NCBI GenBank assembly: GCA_041691795.1
Contig: JBEPTX010000002.1
Location: 1 to 64,000 of the forward strand
Reading direction: 5' to 3'
DNA length: 64,000 nucleotides
DNA from: JBEPTX01 sp041691795
GTDB lineage: Bacteria > Patescibacteriota > Saccharimonadia > Saccharimonadales > Saccharimonadaceae
Shown here: positions 43,879 to 52,266 of the stretch, piece by piece
Layout of the letters: every line of letters begins with the position of its first letter
How positions within the stretch are numbered: the stretch's first letter is position 1
Made by a program: the position numbers and the translations under genes
The notes under the pieces: model-generated
Seen by the model: the letters and a program-made list of their open reading frames with translations, nothing else
What the model was told of the DNA's origin: nothing
The model's database searches: none

Positions 43879-44713
43879 ACTGCACGGCCATCATATTCAG
43901 CACAAATCTGATGCTGCTCGTCATGTGATTGCAAAAACACTCGATCAATCAGATTTATCCCTGAAAAACAAACGTAAATGGGCAATGTTGCTATGGTTGC
44001 CACTCTGGGTAGCGATAAGTTTCATCGCAGCGCAGCTAATTGTTGCTGCTATCGTGTGGCTGTGTGATGTGCTGCAAATTCCCATGTCTGGAATCGCCAG
44101 CCCAGCAATTGTCGAGACGATTGTCGCCAGTCTGGTCTACATATGCACACTCGCCATTGTGATAGGTGTGCCATATGTTGTTTACAAACGAGAAACCAAT
44201 CTTGAAGTCATTGGGCTGCAGCGTCTCCCAAGTTGGGCTGATATCGCACTGTCGCCACTTGGATTTATTGTCTATGCGCTTTTATGGTCGGCCCTGTCGT
44301 CGCTTGTCATCTGGATAATTCCACATTTTCCCATCGATCAGGCGCAGAATGTTGGGTTCCATGCGCTTGGTCATCGTTATGAATACACCCTGGCATTCAT
44401 TACGTTAGTAGTCATTGCGCCGCTGGCCGAAGAAGTTCTGTTTCGTGGCTATCTGTATGGCAAACTCCAAAATTCCGTATCTGTTATCCCGGCGCTTCTT
44501 GTGACCAGTTTGCTCTTTGGATCGGCTCATTTATTAGGCGGCGGCGATCTACAGTGGAACGTCGCTATTGATACGTTCTCGCTGAGTGTTATCCTGTGTA
44601 CGCTTCGTAGTATCACTGGCAGTATTTGGGCCGGAGTGCTGCTACATATGCTCAAAAACGCCGTGGCATTCTATGCTGTATTTGTTGCACCAATGTTATT
44701 GATGGGTGGATAG
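43856..44713 (+). CDS. CPBP family intramembrane metalloprotease
   Basis: A 285-residue polytopic protein with about seven hydrophobic segments. The CPBP/ABI motif EEVLFRGYLYG is at about residue 200 and the later HLLGGG matches motif 3. Family members include Rce1-like proteases and bacteriocin-immunity proteins. Being directly downstream of rseP suggests joint membrane proteolysis, but the targets are unknown. The N-terminal 45 residues are basic and soluble. Confidence 0.85.
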   Translation: MSAKSSNKLHGHHIQHKSDAARHVIAKTLDQSDLSLKNKRKWAMLLWLPLWVAISFIAAQLIVAAIVWLCDVLQIPMSGIASPAIVETIVASLVYICTLAIVIGVPYVVYKRETNLEVIGLQRLPSWADIALSPLGFIVYALLWSALSSLVIWIIPHFPIDQAQNVGFHALGHRYEYTLAFITLVVIAPLAEEVLFRGYLYGKLQNSVSVIPALLVTSLLFGSAHLLGGGDLQWNVAIDTFSLSVILCTLRSITGSIWAGVLLHMLKNAVAFYAVFVAPMLLMGG

Positions 44714-44731
44714 GGTATAATAAGGCAAGTT

Positions 44732-45982
44732 ATGAGAGTAAGCGATCTATTTACCAGAACTAGCAAAGACGCGCCTGCCGATGAGGTGTCCAAGAATGCC
44801 CAGCTGCTGATTCGCGCTGGATTTGTCTACAAGGTCATGGCAGGTGTCTATGCCTATACGCCGTTAGGACTACGAGTACTAGAAAACATCAAACAGATTG
44901 TACGCGAAGAAATGAATGCAATTGGTGGTCAGGAACTCATCATGAGTAGTCTGCAAAAAAAGGAAACTTGGGAAACAACTGGTCGTTGGGATGACGAAGT
45001 GGTTGATGTGTGGTTCAAATCGAAGCTGAAAGATGATACAGAGGTAGGATTTGGCTGGTCACACGAAGAATCGATCATTGAAATGATGCAACAGTATCTG
45101 AAAAGCTACAAAGATTTACCAATCAATGTCTATCAATTCCAGACCAAATTGCGCAATGAACTTCGTGCCAAAAGCGGGATTATGCGTGGCCGTGAATTTG
45201 TCATGAAAGATATGTATTCATGTAGTATTGATGCCGATCAACACGAGGCCTTTTATAACGCGACAATCGATGCTTACAACCGTATTTATGACCGTCTAGG
45301 GATTGGTGATGATACCTATGTTACCTTTGCCAGCGGTGGTGCATTTACGCAGTTTAGTCACGAATTTCAGACAATTTGCGAGGCTGGTGAGGACGTTATT
45401 TATCTTCACCGCGAGAAAAATATTGCCATCAACGAAGAAGTGCTCAATGACGAGACTCTAAGCAAACTTGGCATTCAGCGCGATGAACTCGAAAAGGTTA
45501 AAACAGCCGAGGTAGGTAATATCTTTAATTTTGGGACTCATAAAAGCGAGCAAACAGGCTTCAAATTTACCAATGCTGAGGGTAAAGAGCAATTTGTTCA
45601 TCTTGGTTCGTATGGTTTCGGCGTTACTCGCGTCATGGGGGTGATCGTCGAGAAATTTGCCGACGAAAAGGGCATGGTTTGGCCTGAAAATATCGCCCCA
45701 TTCAAAGTGTATTTGGTACGTATTGGTGGTGATGACGCGATTAAACACGCCAATGAATTGTACGATGAACTGACTGGGCAGGGGGTTGAAGTGCTCTACG
45801 ATGACCGTGACGAGCGTCCAGGCACCAAATTTGCTGATGCCGAACTAATGGGAATTCCGTATCGTGTTACTGTCAGTGACCGTTTGATTGCAGATAGTAC
45901 CTATGAATACACTGTTCGTGCCAGTGGCGAAACCGAGATATTGACACGTGACCAGCTGCTTGGTACACTAAATAAATCGTAA
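44732..45982 (+). CDS. proS: Prolyl-tRNA synthetase, without editing insertion
   Basis: A 416-residue class II synthetase. Motif 2 is QFQTKLRNELRAKSGIMRGREFVMKD and motif 3 is GSYGFGVTRVMGV. The anticodon domain is at about 320-416. The E. coli enzyme has a roughly 180-residue INS editing domain between motifs 2 and 3; only a short linker is left here, so Ala-tRNA(Pro) editing in cis is lost. TATAAT (44716-44721) ends 10 nt before the ATG, a leaderless setup. Confidence 0.94.
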   Translation: MRVSDLFTRTSKDAPADEVSKNAQLLIRAGFVYKVMAGVYAYTPLGLRVLENIKQIVREEMNAIGGQELIMSSLQKKETWETTGRWDDEVVDVWFKSKLKDDTEVGFGWSHEESIIEMMQQYLKSYKDLPINVYQFQTKLRNELRAKSGIMRGREFVMKDMYSCSIDADQHEAFYNATIDAYNRIYDRLGIGDDTYVTFASGGAFTQFSHEFQTICEAGEDVIYLHREKNIAINEEVLNDETLSKLGIQRDELEKVKTAEVGNIFNFGTHKSEQTGFKFTNAEGKEQFVHLGSYGFGVTRVMGVIVEKFADEKGMVWPENIAPFKVYLVRIGGDDAIKHANELYDELTGQGVEVLYDDRDERPGTKFADAELMGIPYRVTVSDRLIADSTYEYTVRASGETEILTRDQLLGTLNKS

Positions 45983-46047
45983 AAGACTTACTGCGAGAGA
46001 GGTGCCTAGTAAGCACTTTTTATAATGAAATTTGAGGGACAAAAAAT

Positions 46048-46503
46048 ATGAAAAAATTATTCCAAATCACTGCTGATGGCAAAAAAGAACTCGAGAAAGA
46101 ACTCGAGGAACTAAAAAGCCGTCGCGGTGCGATTGCCGACAAAATCGCTGAAGCACGTGACTATGGCGATTTGACCGAAAACGCCGAATACGACGCTGCT
46201 CGCGAAGAGCAGGGTTTGGTTGAAAGTCGTGTTGCCGAAATCGAAGACGTTCTTTTGAATGCAGAGATTATTTCAGTGAGTCGCAGCTCCAAAGTCTCAC
46301 TCGGCAGCAAAGTCGAACTCAAAACAGGCCAAAAAACAGTGACGTACCACGTGGTAGGTCCTGTCGAAGCAGACCCAATTGCAGGCAAAATTAGCAACGA
46401 ATCACCAATCGGCCTCGCGCTCATGGGCAAAAAAGTAGGCGACAATGCCTCTATCAAAACACCAAAAGGTGCAATCAGCTACGAAATCGTTAAAGTAGGC
46501 TAA
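46048..46503 (+). CDS. greA: Transcription elongation factor GreA
   Basis: A 151-residue factor that helps stalled RNA polymerase cleave its transcript. The coiled coil carries the acidic tip DYGDLTENAEYDAAREEQ, with the two acidic residues needed for cleavage. The C-terminal FKBP-like domain ends in KTPKGAISYEIVKV. Its 3' end overlaps the convergent minus-strand orphan by 4 bp. Confidence 0.96.
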   Translation: MKKLFQITADGKKELEKELEELKSRRGAIADKIAEARDYGDLTENAEYDAAREEQGLVESRVAEIEDVLLNAEIISVSRSSKVSLGSKVELKTGQKTVTYHVVGPVEADPIAGKISNESPIGLALMGKKVGDNASIKTPKGAISYEIVKVG

Positions 46504-47207
46504 GCAGCTACTTTGGTGGGCGCATGCTCATCACTGTATTTATCGTTCTTTACTTGCTCGGAGTAGGCTATTAACTCTGGGTCATGTAAGATTTCACCTG
46601 CATCGTGCAATACTCTGACGGCAACCGGACTAATGTCCTCGGCTTCGCGTATGCTACTGGCTGTTTTTCGTATATCTTCTATCAACGCCTCGGTTGGTAT
46701 GACGGCATTCACCTCAATCTTATTTAACACATCTAGTTTAGTTGCGTTAGCATCAAGCTTATCCGCGAGTCCTTGTGCCTTTGTTGCATCATGTTCAGTA
46801 AACATTTCGTACATTGCAAGTGCGCCAATTGCGTGCTTACGATAGGGGCTTTGCTCAGGTAGCTCATCAACGAGTTGTTGGGCACCTTCGAAAGTTTTTG
46901 CAAGACCAGGTCGACGGGTTGCAATTGAGTGCCTGCCTGAATCAGCTTCGTCACTGCCTGATTCGGTAACGAATCCGGCTGGAAATATACTTTGAAATCC
47001 ATCTGTAAAATCAAAAGGAAGAGCGTATAACTCGTTATTTTTTATAGTAACGAGCGCTCTTCCGCCAATTTTGTTTAGTTTATTGTCCGTTGTCTCATCA
47101 TCGACAATCGCTTCTATTTGGGGCAGAGAGGTCTGCGTCCGCTCTTCGTTAGGAGTGTCATCGTAGGTTAATTTTTTTGAGGCTGTTTCAATGTTTGTCA
47201 TTGCCAT
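46500..47207 (-). CDS. Orphan hydrophilic protein
   Basis: A 235-residue acidic, soluble protein without recognised domain, signal or TM segment. The middle (about 110-200) is helix-rich, resembling a repeat or coiled-coil region. It contains GGRALVTIKNNELYALPFDFTDG, a possible beta hairpin. It belongs to the same type of large lineage-specific proteins as those at 37931 and 49258. Two nearby in-frame ATGs (MAM) may serve as start. Confidence 0.55.
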   Translation of the reverse strand: MAMTNIETASKKLTYDDTPNEERTQTSLPQIEAIVDDETTDNKLNKIGGRALVTIKNNELYALPFDFTDGFQSIFPAGFVTESGSDEADSGRHSIATRRPGLAKTFEGAQQLVDELPEQSPYRKHAIGALAMYEMFTEHDATKAQGLADKLDANATKLDVLNKIEVNAVIPTEALIEDIRKTASSIREAEDISPVAVRVLHDAGEILHDPELIAYSEQVKNDKYSDEHAPTKVAA

Positions 47208-47369
47208 ACCATCTATGCTATATTACGATTTATTTTATAAGCCCATACTACCACGTTGAGCATTTAAATACAAGCATTTTATCTCATGGATGGTTTATAT
47301 CATAATTATTTCATTTTGTATAATCTCTGGCTACCTCTGTTATTTAAAGTAGTGTATACTGAAAAGAGC

Positions 47370-48872
47370 ATGGCAACATTACAAGATTACAGAGACGAGA
47401 GACTACGAAAATTAGCTGAATTAAAGGCACTAGGTATTAATCCATACCCAGCCGAGTCGCATCGTACCCATAATGCAGCTGATATTACATCTAAATTTGA
47501 TCAAATGGAAGGCCAAACGGCAACAATTGCAGGTCGGGTGACGGGTATCCGCAAATTTGGCAAACTCGCGTTTATCGTCGTCAAAGATTTCACCGGTTCA
47601 ATCCAATTGTTCCTCCATGCACCAGATGTGGCCGAACTTGACGCTGCCGCCGGAATTTTGGGTATGGATCAACTCCCACTGCTTGATACGGGTGATTTTA
47701 TCGAGGCAACCGGCGAAGTTATTCGTACCAAAACCGGCGAAGTTTCGATTGGTGTTAAAAACCTGCGTTTACTGACAAAAGCGCTTCGTCCCACCCCCAC
47801 AGAACTTACCAGCAAGGAAGAGCGTCTTCGTCGTCGCTATCTCGACATGAGCGTCAACACTGATGTTCGTGACCGTTTCGTTCGTCGCAGTCGGTTTTGG
47901 CAGGCAACTCGCGAGTATCTTGATAAAAACGGTTTTATTGAAATCAATATTCCTGTGTTGGAACATACTACAGGTGGGGCTGATGCCAATCCATTTGTGA
48001 CTCATATGGATGCGCTCGATCAGGATTTTTACCTCCGTATTAGCCACGAATTACCGCTCAAGCGTTTGCTTGGTGCTGGGTTCGAAAAAGTCTACGATCT
48101 TGGCCCACGATTCCGCAACGAAAACTACAGCGATGAACATCTACCAGAGCACGTTGCCATGGAATTCTACTGGGCCTACGCCGATTGGAAACAAGGTATT
48201 GAATTCATGCAAGGTCTGATGAAGTATGTGCTTCATGAAACGTTTGGCACGTCACAGTTCAAACTTGGTAAGTTCGACATCGATTTGGACAAAGAGTGGG
48301 AACATTGGGATTACGCCGAAACAATCAACAAGCGTTATGGTCTGGATATCTATGAATGTAGTATTGAGGACGTTCAAAAAGCTCTCAAGGACAATAACCT
48401 CGAGGTAGAGAAGGCCGATAATAAAGCTCGCGGCATCGACAAGCTCTGGAAGAATATCCGCAAAGACGTCACTGGTCCTGTGTGGCTAATCAATACACCA
48501 TTGTTCGTGAGTCCACTAGCAAAAACGAATCTAGACGATCCACGCACGACGCAGCGTTTCCAGCCGGTGATTGCAGGGTCAGAACTCGGCAATAACTTTA
48601 GCGAACTGAACGACCCAATCGATCAATTGAACCGATTCATGGAACAACAAGCCATGCGCGAAGCAGGTGATGACGAAGCTATGATGCTGGACATTGATTT
48701 TGTCGAAATGCTGGAATACGGCATGCCGCCAGCCTGCGGATTTAGCTACAGCGAACGCCTATTTTGGATTTTTGAAGGCGTCACCGCCCGTGAGGGAGTG
48801 CCATTTCCACAACTCCGTGTTGAATATGACCAAACCACCCGTGATCTTTACCCAGACGTTACACTCGAGTAA
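47370..48872 (+). CDS. lysS: Lysyl-tRNA synthetase (class II), variant motif 3
   Basis: A 500-residue enzyme with an N-terminal OB-fold anticodon domain and a class II core. Motif 2 is FRNENYSDEHLPEHVAMEFYW. Motif 3 reads GFSYSERLFWIFEG in place of the usual G-x-GIDR, so the ATP-binding Arg is carried by SER. The start ATG at 47370 follows TATACT (47355-47360) by 9 nt. An upstream in-frame ATG at 47286 would lie upstream of that promoter and is unlikely. Another TATAAT lies near 47317. Confidence 0.93.
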   Translation: MATLQDYRDERLRKLAELKALGINPYPAESHRTHNAADITSKFDQMEGQTATIAGRVTGIRKFGKLAFIVVKDFTGSIQLFLHAPDVAELDAAAGILGMDQLPLLDTGDFIEATGEVIRTKTGEVSIGVKNLRLLTKALRPTPTELTSKEERLRRRYLDMSVNTDVRDRFVRRSRFWQATREYLDKNGFIEINIPVLEHTTGGADANPFVTHMDALDQDFYLRISHELPLKRLLGAGFEKVYDLGPRFRNENYSDEHLPEHVAMEFYWAYADWKQGIEFMQGLMKYVLHETFGTSQFKLGKFDIDLDKEWEHWDYAETINKRYGLDIYECSIEDVQKALKDNNLEVEKADNKARGIDKLWKNIRKDVTGPVWLINTPLFVSPLAKTNLDDPRTTQRFQPVIAGSELGNNFSELNDPIDQLNRFMEQQAMREAGDDEAMMLDIDFVEMLEYGMPPACGFSYSERLFWIFEGVTAREGVPFPQLRVEYDQTTRDLYPDVTLE

Positions 48873-48878
48873 AAACAT

Positions 48879-48922
48879 GACATATAAAATAACCGCCCAT
48901 AGAGGCGGTTATTTTATATGTC
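48879..48922. terminator. Bidirectional terminator lysS / DUF5663-like
   Basis: A perfect 19-bp inverted repeat (48879-48897 with 48904-48922) has A-rich and T-rich flanks, ending both convergent genes. Confidence 0.93.
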
Positions 48923-48928
48923 GGTCAA

Positions 48929-49237
48929 CTACGCTACTTTGTTGATGTCGTCTGTGTTTTCAACGATTTCACTGATTACGATATCGATGTTATCTTGGAC
49001 GATTTGGAGGTAATCAGGGACGTGAGCGGTGATCCATTTGGCGAGCTCTTCGTCGCTAGCGTCCTCCTGTAACTTTACTAGTTCGACCAGTTGGTCGTCG
49101 CTGAGGCTTTGGGCGATCTCGACACCGATGCGTTCCTCGACTGTTTCGTTGAGGTGGGTAAGGAGTGATTCAATGTCATGATCGTCAAGGCTAATGCCGA
49201 GGTTGATAAGGTATTCTTTGGTAATATAATCTTGCAT
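48929..49237 (-). CDS. DUF5663-like small protein (paralogue of 7478-7912)
   Basis: A 102-residue acidic, helical protein. ITKEYLINLGISLDD...NETVEERIGVEIAQSLSDDQLVELV and the AHVPDYL motif align by eye with the first 75 residues of the protein at 7478. This second copy lacks the C-terminal half. It has an SD (AAAGGATC) and follows the 508-residue orphan gene by 20 nt on the same strand, so the two form an operon. Function unknown. Confidence 0.65.
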   Translation of the reverse strand: MQDYITKEYLINLGISLDDHDIESLLTHLNETVEERIGVEIAQSLSDDQLVELVKLQEDASDEELAKWITAHVPDYLQIVQDNIDIVISEIVENTDDINKVA

Positions 49238-49257
49238 AATTTATGATCCTTTTCGGT

Positions 49258-50784
49258 TTATCGATTTCTTGATCCAAGTGTACCTAGCTGTAGCTGGGCG
49301 CGCCGTCTTTTATTTTCGAGGGCATCCATACGGATATGATGTGCTTCTTCTTGGCGTCGCATCTTGCCCACGGCGTCTATTTGATCTGCCTCTGTATGAG
49401 CAGCTTCTTTGTCGGTGACACGAGTTTTGTCGGCTACTGCCTCAAGATCACGGACTTCATTAACAACGTCAATACCATCGATCACATCTTGTTCTTGTTG
49501 TTTTGCTGCGCGTTCAGCTTTTCGCTTGGCACGTTCGGCAGGGTCGGGGATTGCGTCGGAAAGTTTTTCGACACCACGGAAGGTTTTGTTTAGTCCGAAG
49601 GCAGCGCCTTTAAACGGAAGTTTAACACTTTTCCAACCGAATTTGAGTGTCGCAAGACCAATTTTTCCAAGTGCGCGTCGTGAACGTTTTGTCAGGCTTT
49701 CTTCTTCTAATTTTTCGGCCATTTTGTCGAGACGTTTAACAGTCCCTTCCATATTGGTGTTGTTGTGTACGCGATTTGCTGCCCACTGTGTTGCACGGGC
49801 AGAGCGGCGATTATACTGAGGAGTTTCCTCGAGTTCATCATCTTCAATGTCTTCGCTATCTTGCCATGATGCAAGTTCTTTTGCGTCGATCGTCTTACTT
49901 AATTTGACGTATTTACCATTTTTGTAGGTATGACTGACAACTTTTAATTTGCCATTACTGTCCTTGCTTTCAACATGCCAGTTGTCTTCTACGTCACCAG
50001 ATGTGCGGTGGACGTTTACTTGGCCATCAATTTCAAACTCTGGTTCATTTTCGGCTGTGTCATCCGTCTCTGGTGTAGCATTTTGATCTGGAGTATTTGG
50101 AGCATCACCAGTTCGGTCGCGATCGTGAACTTCCTGACCGTATTCATTGAGGTGGGTGTACCATTTGAGGCCAGCTTTGTCGACGTAACGACCGGTGATG
50201 GCGACATCTTTGCCGTCAGTATTCATTGTATTTGGTTCGTCCTGGTTTACTTCTTCTGAAGCGTGGTGACGTCCGGTCGTAGGTACTTCGGGGTTTGCTG
50301 TTTCAGGGGCTTCGTTCGAGAAGTTTCTTGTCGTGATAACTCGTCCGGTAGCGTCATCTTTGTAGACAACCCAGTCGCCGTCTTTATCGGTGAATGCTTT
50401 TTTGATCTGGACTTGCTCACCACTTTTGATGAATACGTTACCTGGTTTTGCTACCTCAGGAGCGTTACCTGGTTCAGGAGTTTCAGCTTTTGCATCCGTG
50501 TTGGTGTTGTCGCTTGGAAGCCCTAGCTCTTCACGCATCTTTTGGTATGTTGCATTGATGCGAGCTATTGCCTGATCGGCTTCAACTTTAGGATCGAATT
50601 CATCAGCTTCGGCTGATTTTTCTGTACCGAATTCTGCTTCGAATTGGCTCATGTCAGTTGCATGGGTAAAGCCTTCACTGTTTGGATCGGATTCTGGCTC
50701 TGGCTGTGTTTCCATTGCTCTAAGGTCAGCTTCTCGTGTTGATTCTGGCTCTGGCTGAGCTGATGCTAATTCCATGCTTTTCAT
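49258..50784 (-). CDS. Large lineage-specific hydrophilic protein with degenerate repeats
   Basis: A 508-residue protein without signal peptide. The N-terminal 110 residues are acidic and Pro-rich. Three degenerate beta-repeat units share a W-x-V/T pattern: DGDWVVYKDDATGRV, LKWYTHLNEYGQEV and NWHVESKDSNGKLKVV. A basic region with a weakly hydrophobic stretch (about 370-410) and a helical, charged C-terminus follow. No family match came to mind. A good minus-strand promoter lies upstream (TTGACT, 17 nt, TAATAA). Confidence 0.6.
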   Translation of the reverse strand: MKSMELASAQPEPESTREADLRAMETQPEPESDPNSEGFTHATDMSQFEAEFGTEKSAEADEFDPKVEADQAIARINATYQKMREELGLPSDNTNTDAKAETPEPGNAPEVAKPGNVFIKSGEQVQIKKAFTDKDGDWVVYKDDATGRVITTRNFSNEAPETANPEVPTTGRHHASEEVNQDEPNTMNTDGKDVAITGRYVDKAGLKWYTHLNEYGQEVHDRDRTGDAPNTPDQNATPETDDTAENEPEFEIDGQVNVHRTSGDVEDNWHVESKDSNGKLKVVSHTYKNGKYVKLSKTIDAKELASWQDSEDIEDDELEETPQYNRRSARATQWAANRVHNNTNMEGTVKRLDKMAEKLEEESLTKRSRRALGKIGLATLKFGWKSVKLPFKGAAFGLNKTFRGVEKLSDAIPDPAERAKRKAERAAKQQEQDVIDGIDVVNEVRDLEAVADKTRVTDKEAAHTEADQIDAVGKMRRQEEAHHIRMDALENKRRRAQLQLGTLGSRNR

Positions 50785-50829
50785 TTTTGTTTTGATTCCG
50801 TTTTCATTTTTGTTAGGATCTTATGTATA

Positions 50830-50858
50830 TTATTAGCATAAGAATGATGATAAGTCAA
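50830..50858 (-). promoter_or_regulatory. Promoter of the 508-residue orphan gene
   Basis: On the minus strand, TTGACT (50858-50853), 17 nt, TAATAA (50835-50830). The predicted leader is about 39 nt. Confidence 0.6.
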
Positions 50859-50885
50859 GGATTGATAGAGGTATAGAAAAAATAC

Positions 50886-50927
50886 TTGCAAAAGTATAGC
50901 AATATATACTATACTTTTTATAGTATT
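50886..50927 (+). promoter_or_regulatory. Promoter and operator-like inverted repeats of the FMN reductase gene
   Basis: A -35 TTGCAA (50886-50891) lies 18 nt from TATACT (50910-50915). Two inverted repeats overlap it: ATACTT gca AAAGTAT (50883-50898) and TACTATAC...TATAGTAT (near 50905-50927). The layout is like a regulator binding site, for example MarR or HxlR type; no regulator gene is adjacent. Confidence 0.5.
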
Positions 50928-50947
50928 AATGAAGAGGGGAAAATAAA

Positions 50948-51493
50948 ATGATAAAAATTGCCGTATTTGTAGGGAGTTTGCAGGAAAAATCACTAAACAA
51001 ACAATTGGCACATAATCTAGAGAAATTAGCACCTGAAAATGTGAAATTTGAATATGTTGATATTGGCAATTTACCACTGTTCAACCAAGATTTGGAAGCG
51101 AACTTTCCGGCCGAAGCTCAGGCCATGAAAGATATCGTTGAAGCAGCTGATGGGGTGTTGTTTGTGACGCCAGAATACAACCGCAGCATTCCAGGCGTGT
51201 TAAAAAACGCGATCGACTGGGCGAGCCGTCCATGGCAACATAATTCGTTTAACCAAAAACCGACTGGTATCGTTGGTGCAACTGGCGGACCTGTCGGCAC
51301 AGCCGTGGCGCAGTCGGATTTGCGACATATTGGCGGATTCTTAAACGTTAAACTGATGGGGCAGCCGGAACTTTATTTTGCTGGGGCACATCATAAATTA
51401 GACGAAAATGGTGACGTCACCGAAGACTCACAAGAGCAGCTACAGACCTATATAAATGCGTTCGTCGCCTGGGTTGAGAAAGAGAAATTGTGA
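50948..51493 (+). CDS. NADPH-dependent FMN reductase family protein
   Basis: A 181-residue flavodoxin-like oxidoreductase. The N-terminal FMN phosphate loop is GSLQEKSLNKQL, then PEYNRSIPGVLKNAIDWASRP, the family signature, and GPVGTAVAQSDLR. It uses NAD(P)H to reduce FMN, quinones or azo compounds. The SD AGAGGGGA precedes the ATG. Palindromes in its promoter suggest induction. Confidence 0.92.
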   Translation: MIKIAVFVGSLQEKSLNKQLAHNLEKLAPENVKFEYVDIGNLPLFNQDLEANFPAEAQAMKDIVEAADGVLFVTPEYNRSIPGVLKNAIDWASRPWQHNSFNQKPTGIVGATGGPVGTAVAQSDLRHIGGFLNVKLMGQPELYFAGAHHKLDENGDVTEDSQEQLQTYINAFVAWVEKEKL

Positions 51494-51552
51494 TACTATA
51501 TAGGGAGTAAAACAAGGGGAACGGGTGGCAACACATCACAGGATGGGCGGCA

Positions 51553-52266
51553 GTGATTGAGGTAAAGGGAATTATCAAGACGTACGGCATGAAGCATACC
51601 CGCTTCATGGTGCTGGATAATGTCAGTTTCCAGGTACCCGATGGTGCGAGCGTGGCGATTGTTGGCAAATCCGGAAGTGGCAAATCAAGCCTGGTTCATA
51701 CCATGAGTGGTCTGTCGCGACCGGAATTAGGCCAGGTGCTGATTGACGGCGAAGATATTTTGCAGCTAACGCAAAAAGAAGTTGATCTGTTTCGATTGAT
51801 GACGATGGGATTTATATTTCAGTCGTTTTTTGTGCAGACGAATCAGACGTGTTTTGACAATGTCAGTTTACCGCTGGAAATTTTGGGTGTGGCTGCAAGC
51901 AAACGGGCAGCGCTTGTTGACGAGGCCTTAAAAGCAGTCGGGCTATTTGATAAAAAAATGGTACAGGCGCATGATCTGTCGGGTGGGCAAAAACAACGTT
52001 TGGCGATTGCCAGGGCGATTGTGAATCGGCCACGGATATTGTTTGCTGATGAGCCAACCGGTAATTTGGATAGTTTGACGGGCGAGGCAATCGAAAATTT
52101 ACTGTTTTGGTGCAATGCAACCTATAAAATGACACTAATCATTGTGACCCATGACCAAGAACTTGCTGAAAAATGCGACATGCAGATATTTATCAAAGAC
52201 GGCAAAGTTGATTCGATTATCGATAAATCGCACAAGGTTGATGATGGCAAGGTGATTTTGCGATGA
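51553..52266 (+). CDS. ABC transporter ATPase (MacB/LolD type), module 1
   Basis: A 237-residue ATPase. Walker A is GKSGSGKS, the signature is LSGGQKQR, Walker B is ILFADEPTGNLD and the H-loop His is in VTHDQ. It starts with GTG at 51553 (MIEVKGIIKTYG) after a weak SD GATGGG. It overlaps its permease by 4 nt. It is closely similar to the ATPase at 53568; the pair seems to have arisen by tandem duplication. Confidence 0.92.
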   Translation: MIEVKGIIKTYGMKHTRFMVLDNVSFQVPDGASVAIVGKSGSGKSSLVHTMSGLSRPELGQVLIDGEDILQLTQKEVDLFRLMTMGFIFQSFFVQTNQTCFDNVSLPLEILGVAASKRAALVDEALKAVGLFDKKMVQAHDLSGGQKQRLAIARAIVNRPRILFADEPTGNLDSLTGEAIENLLFWCNATYKMTLIIVTHDQELAEKCDMQIFIKDGKVDSIIDKSHKVDDGKVILR

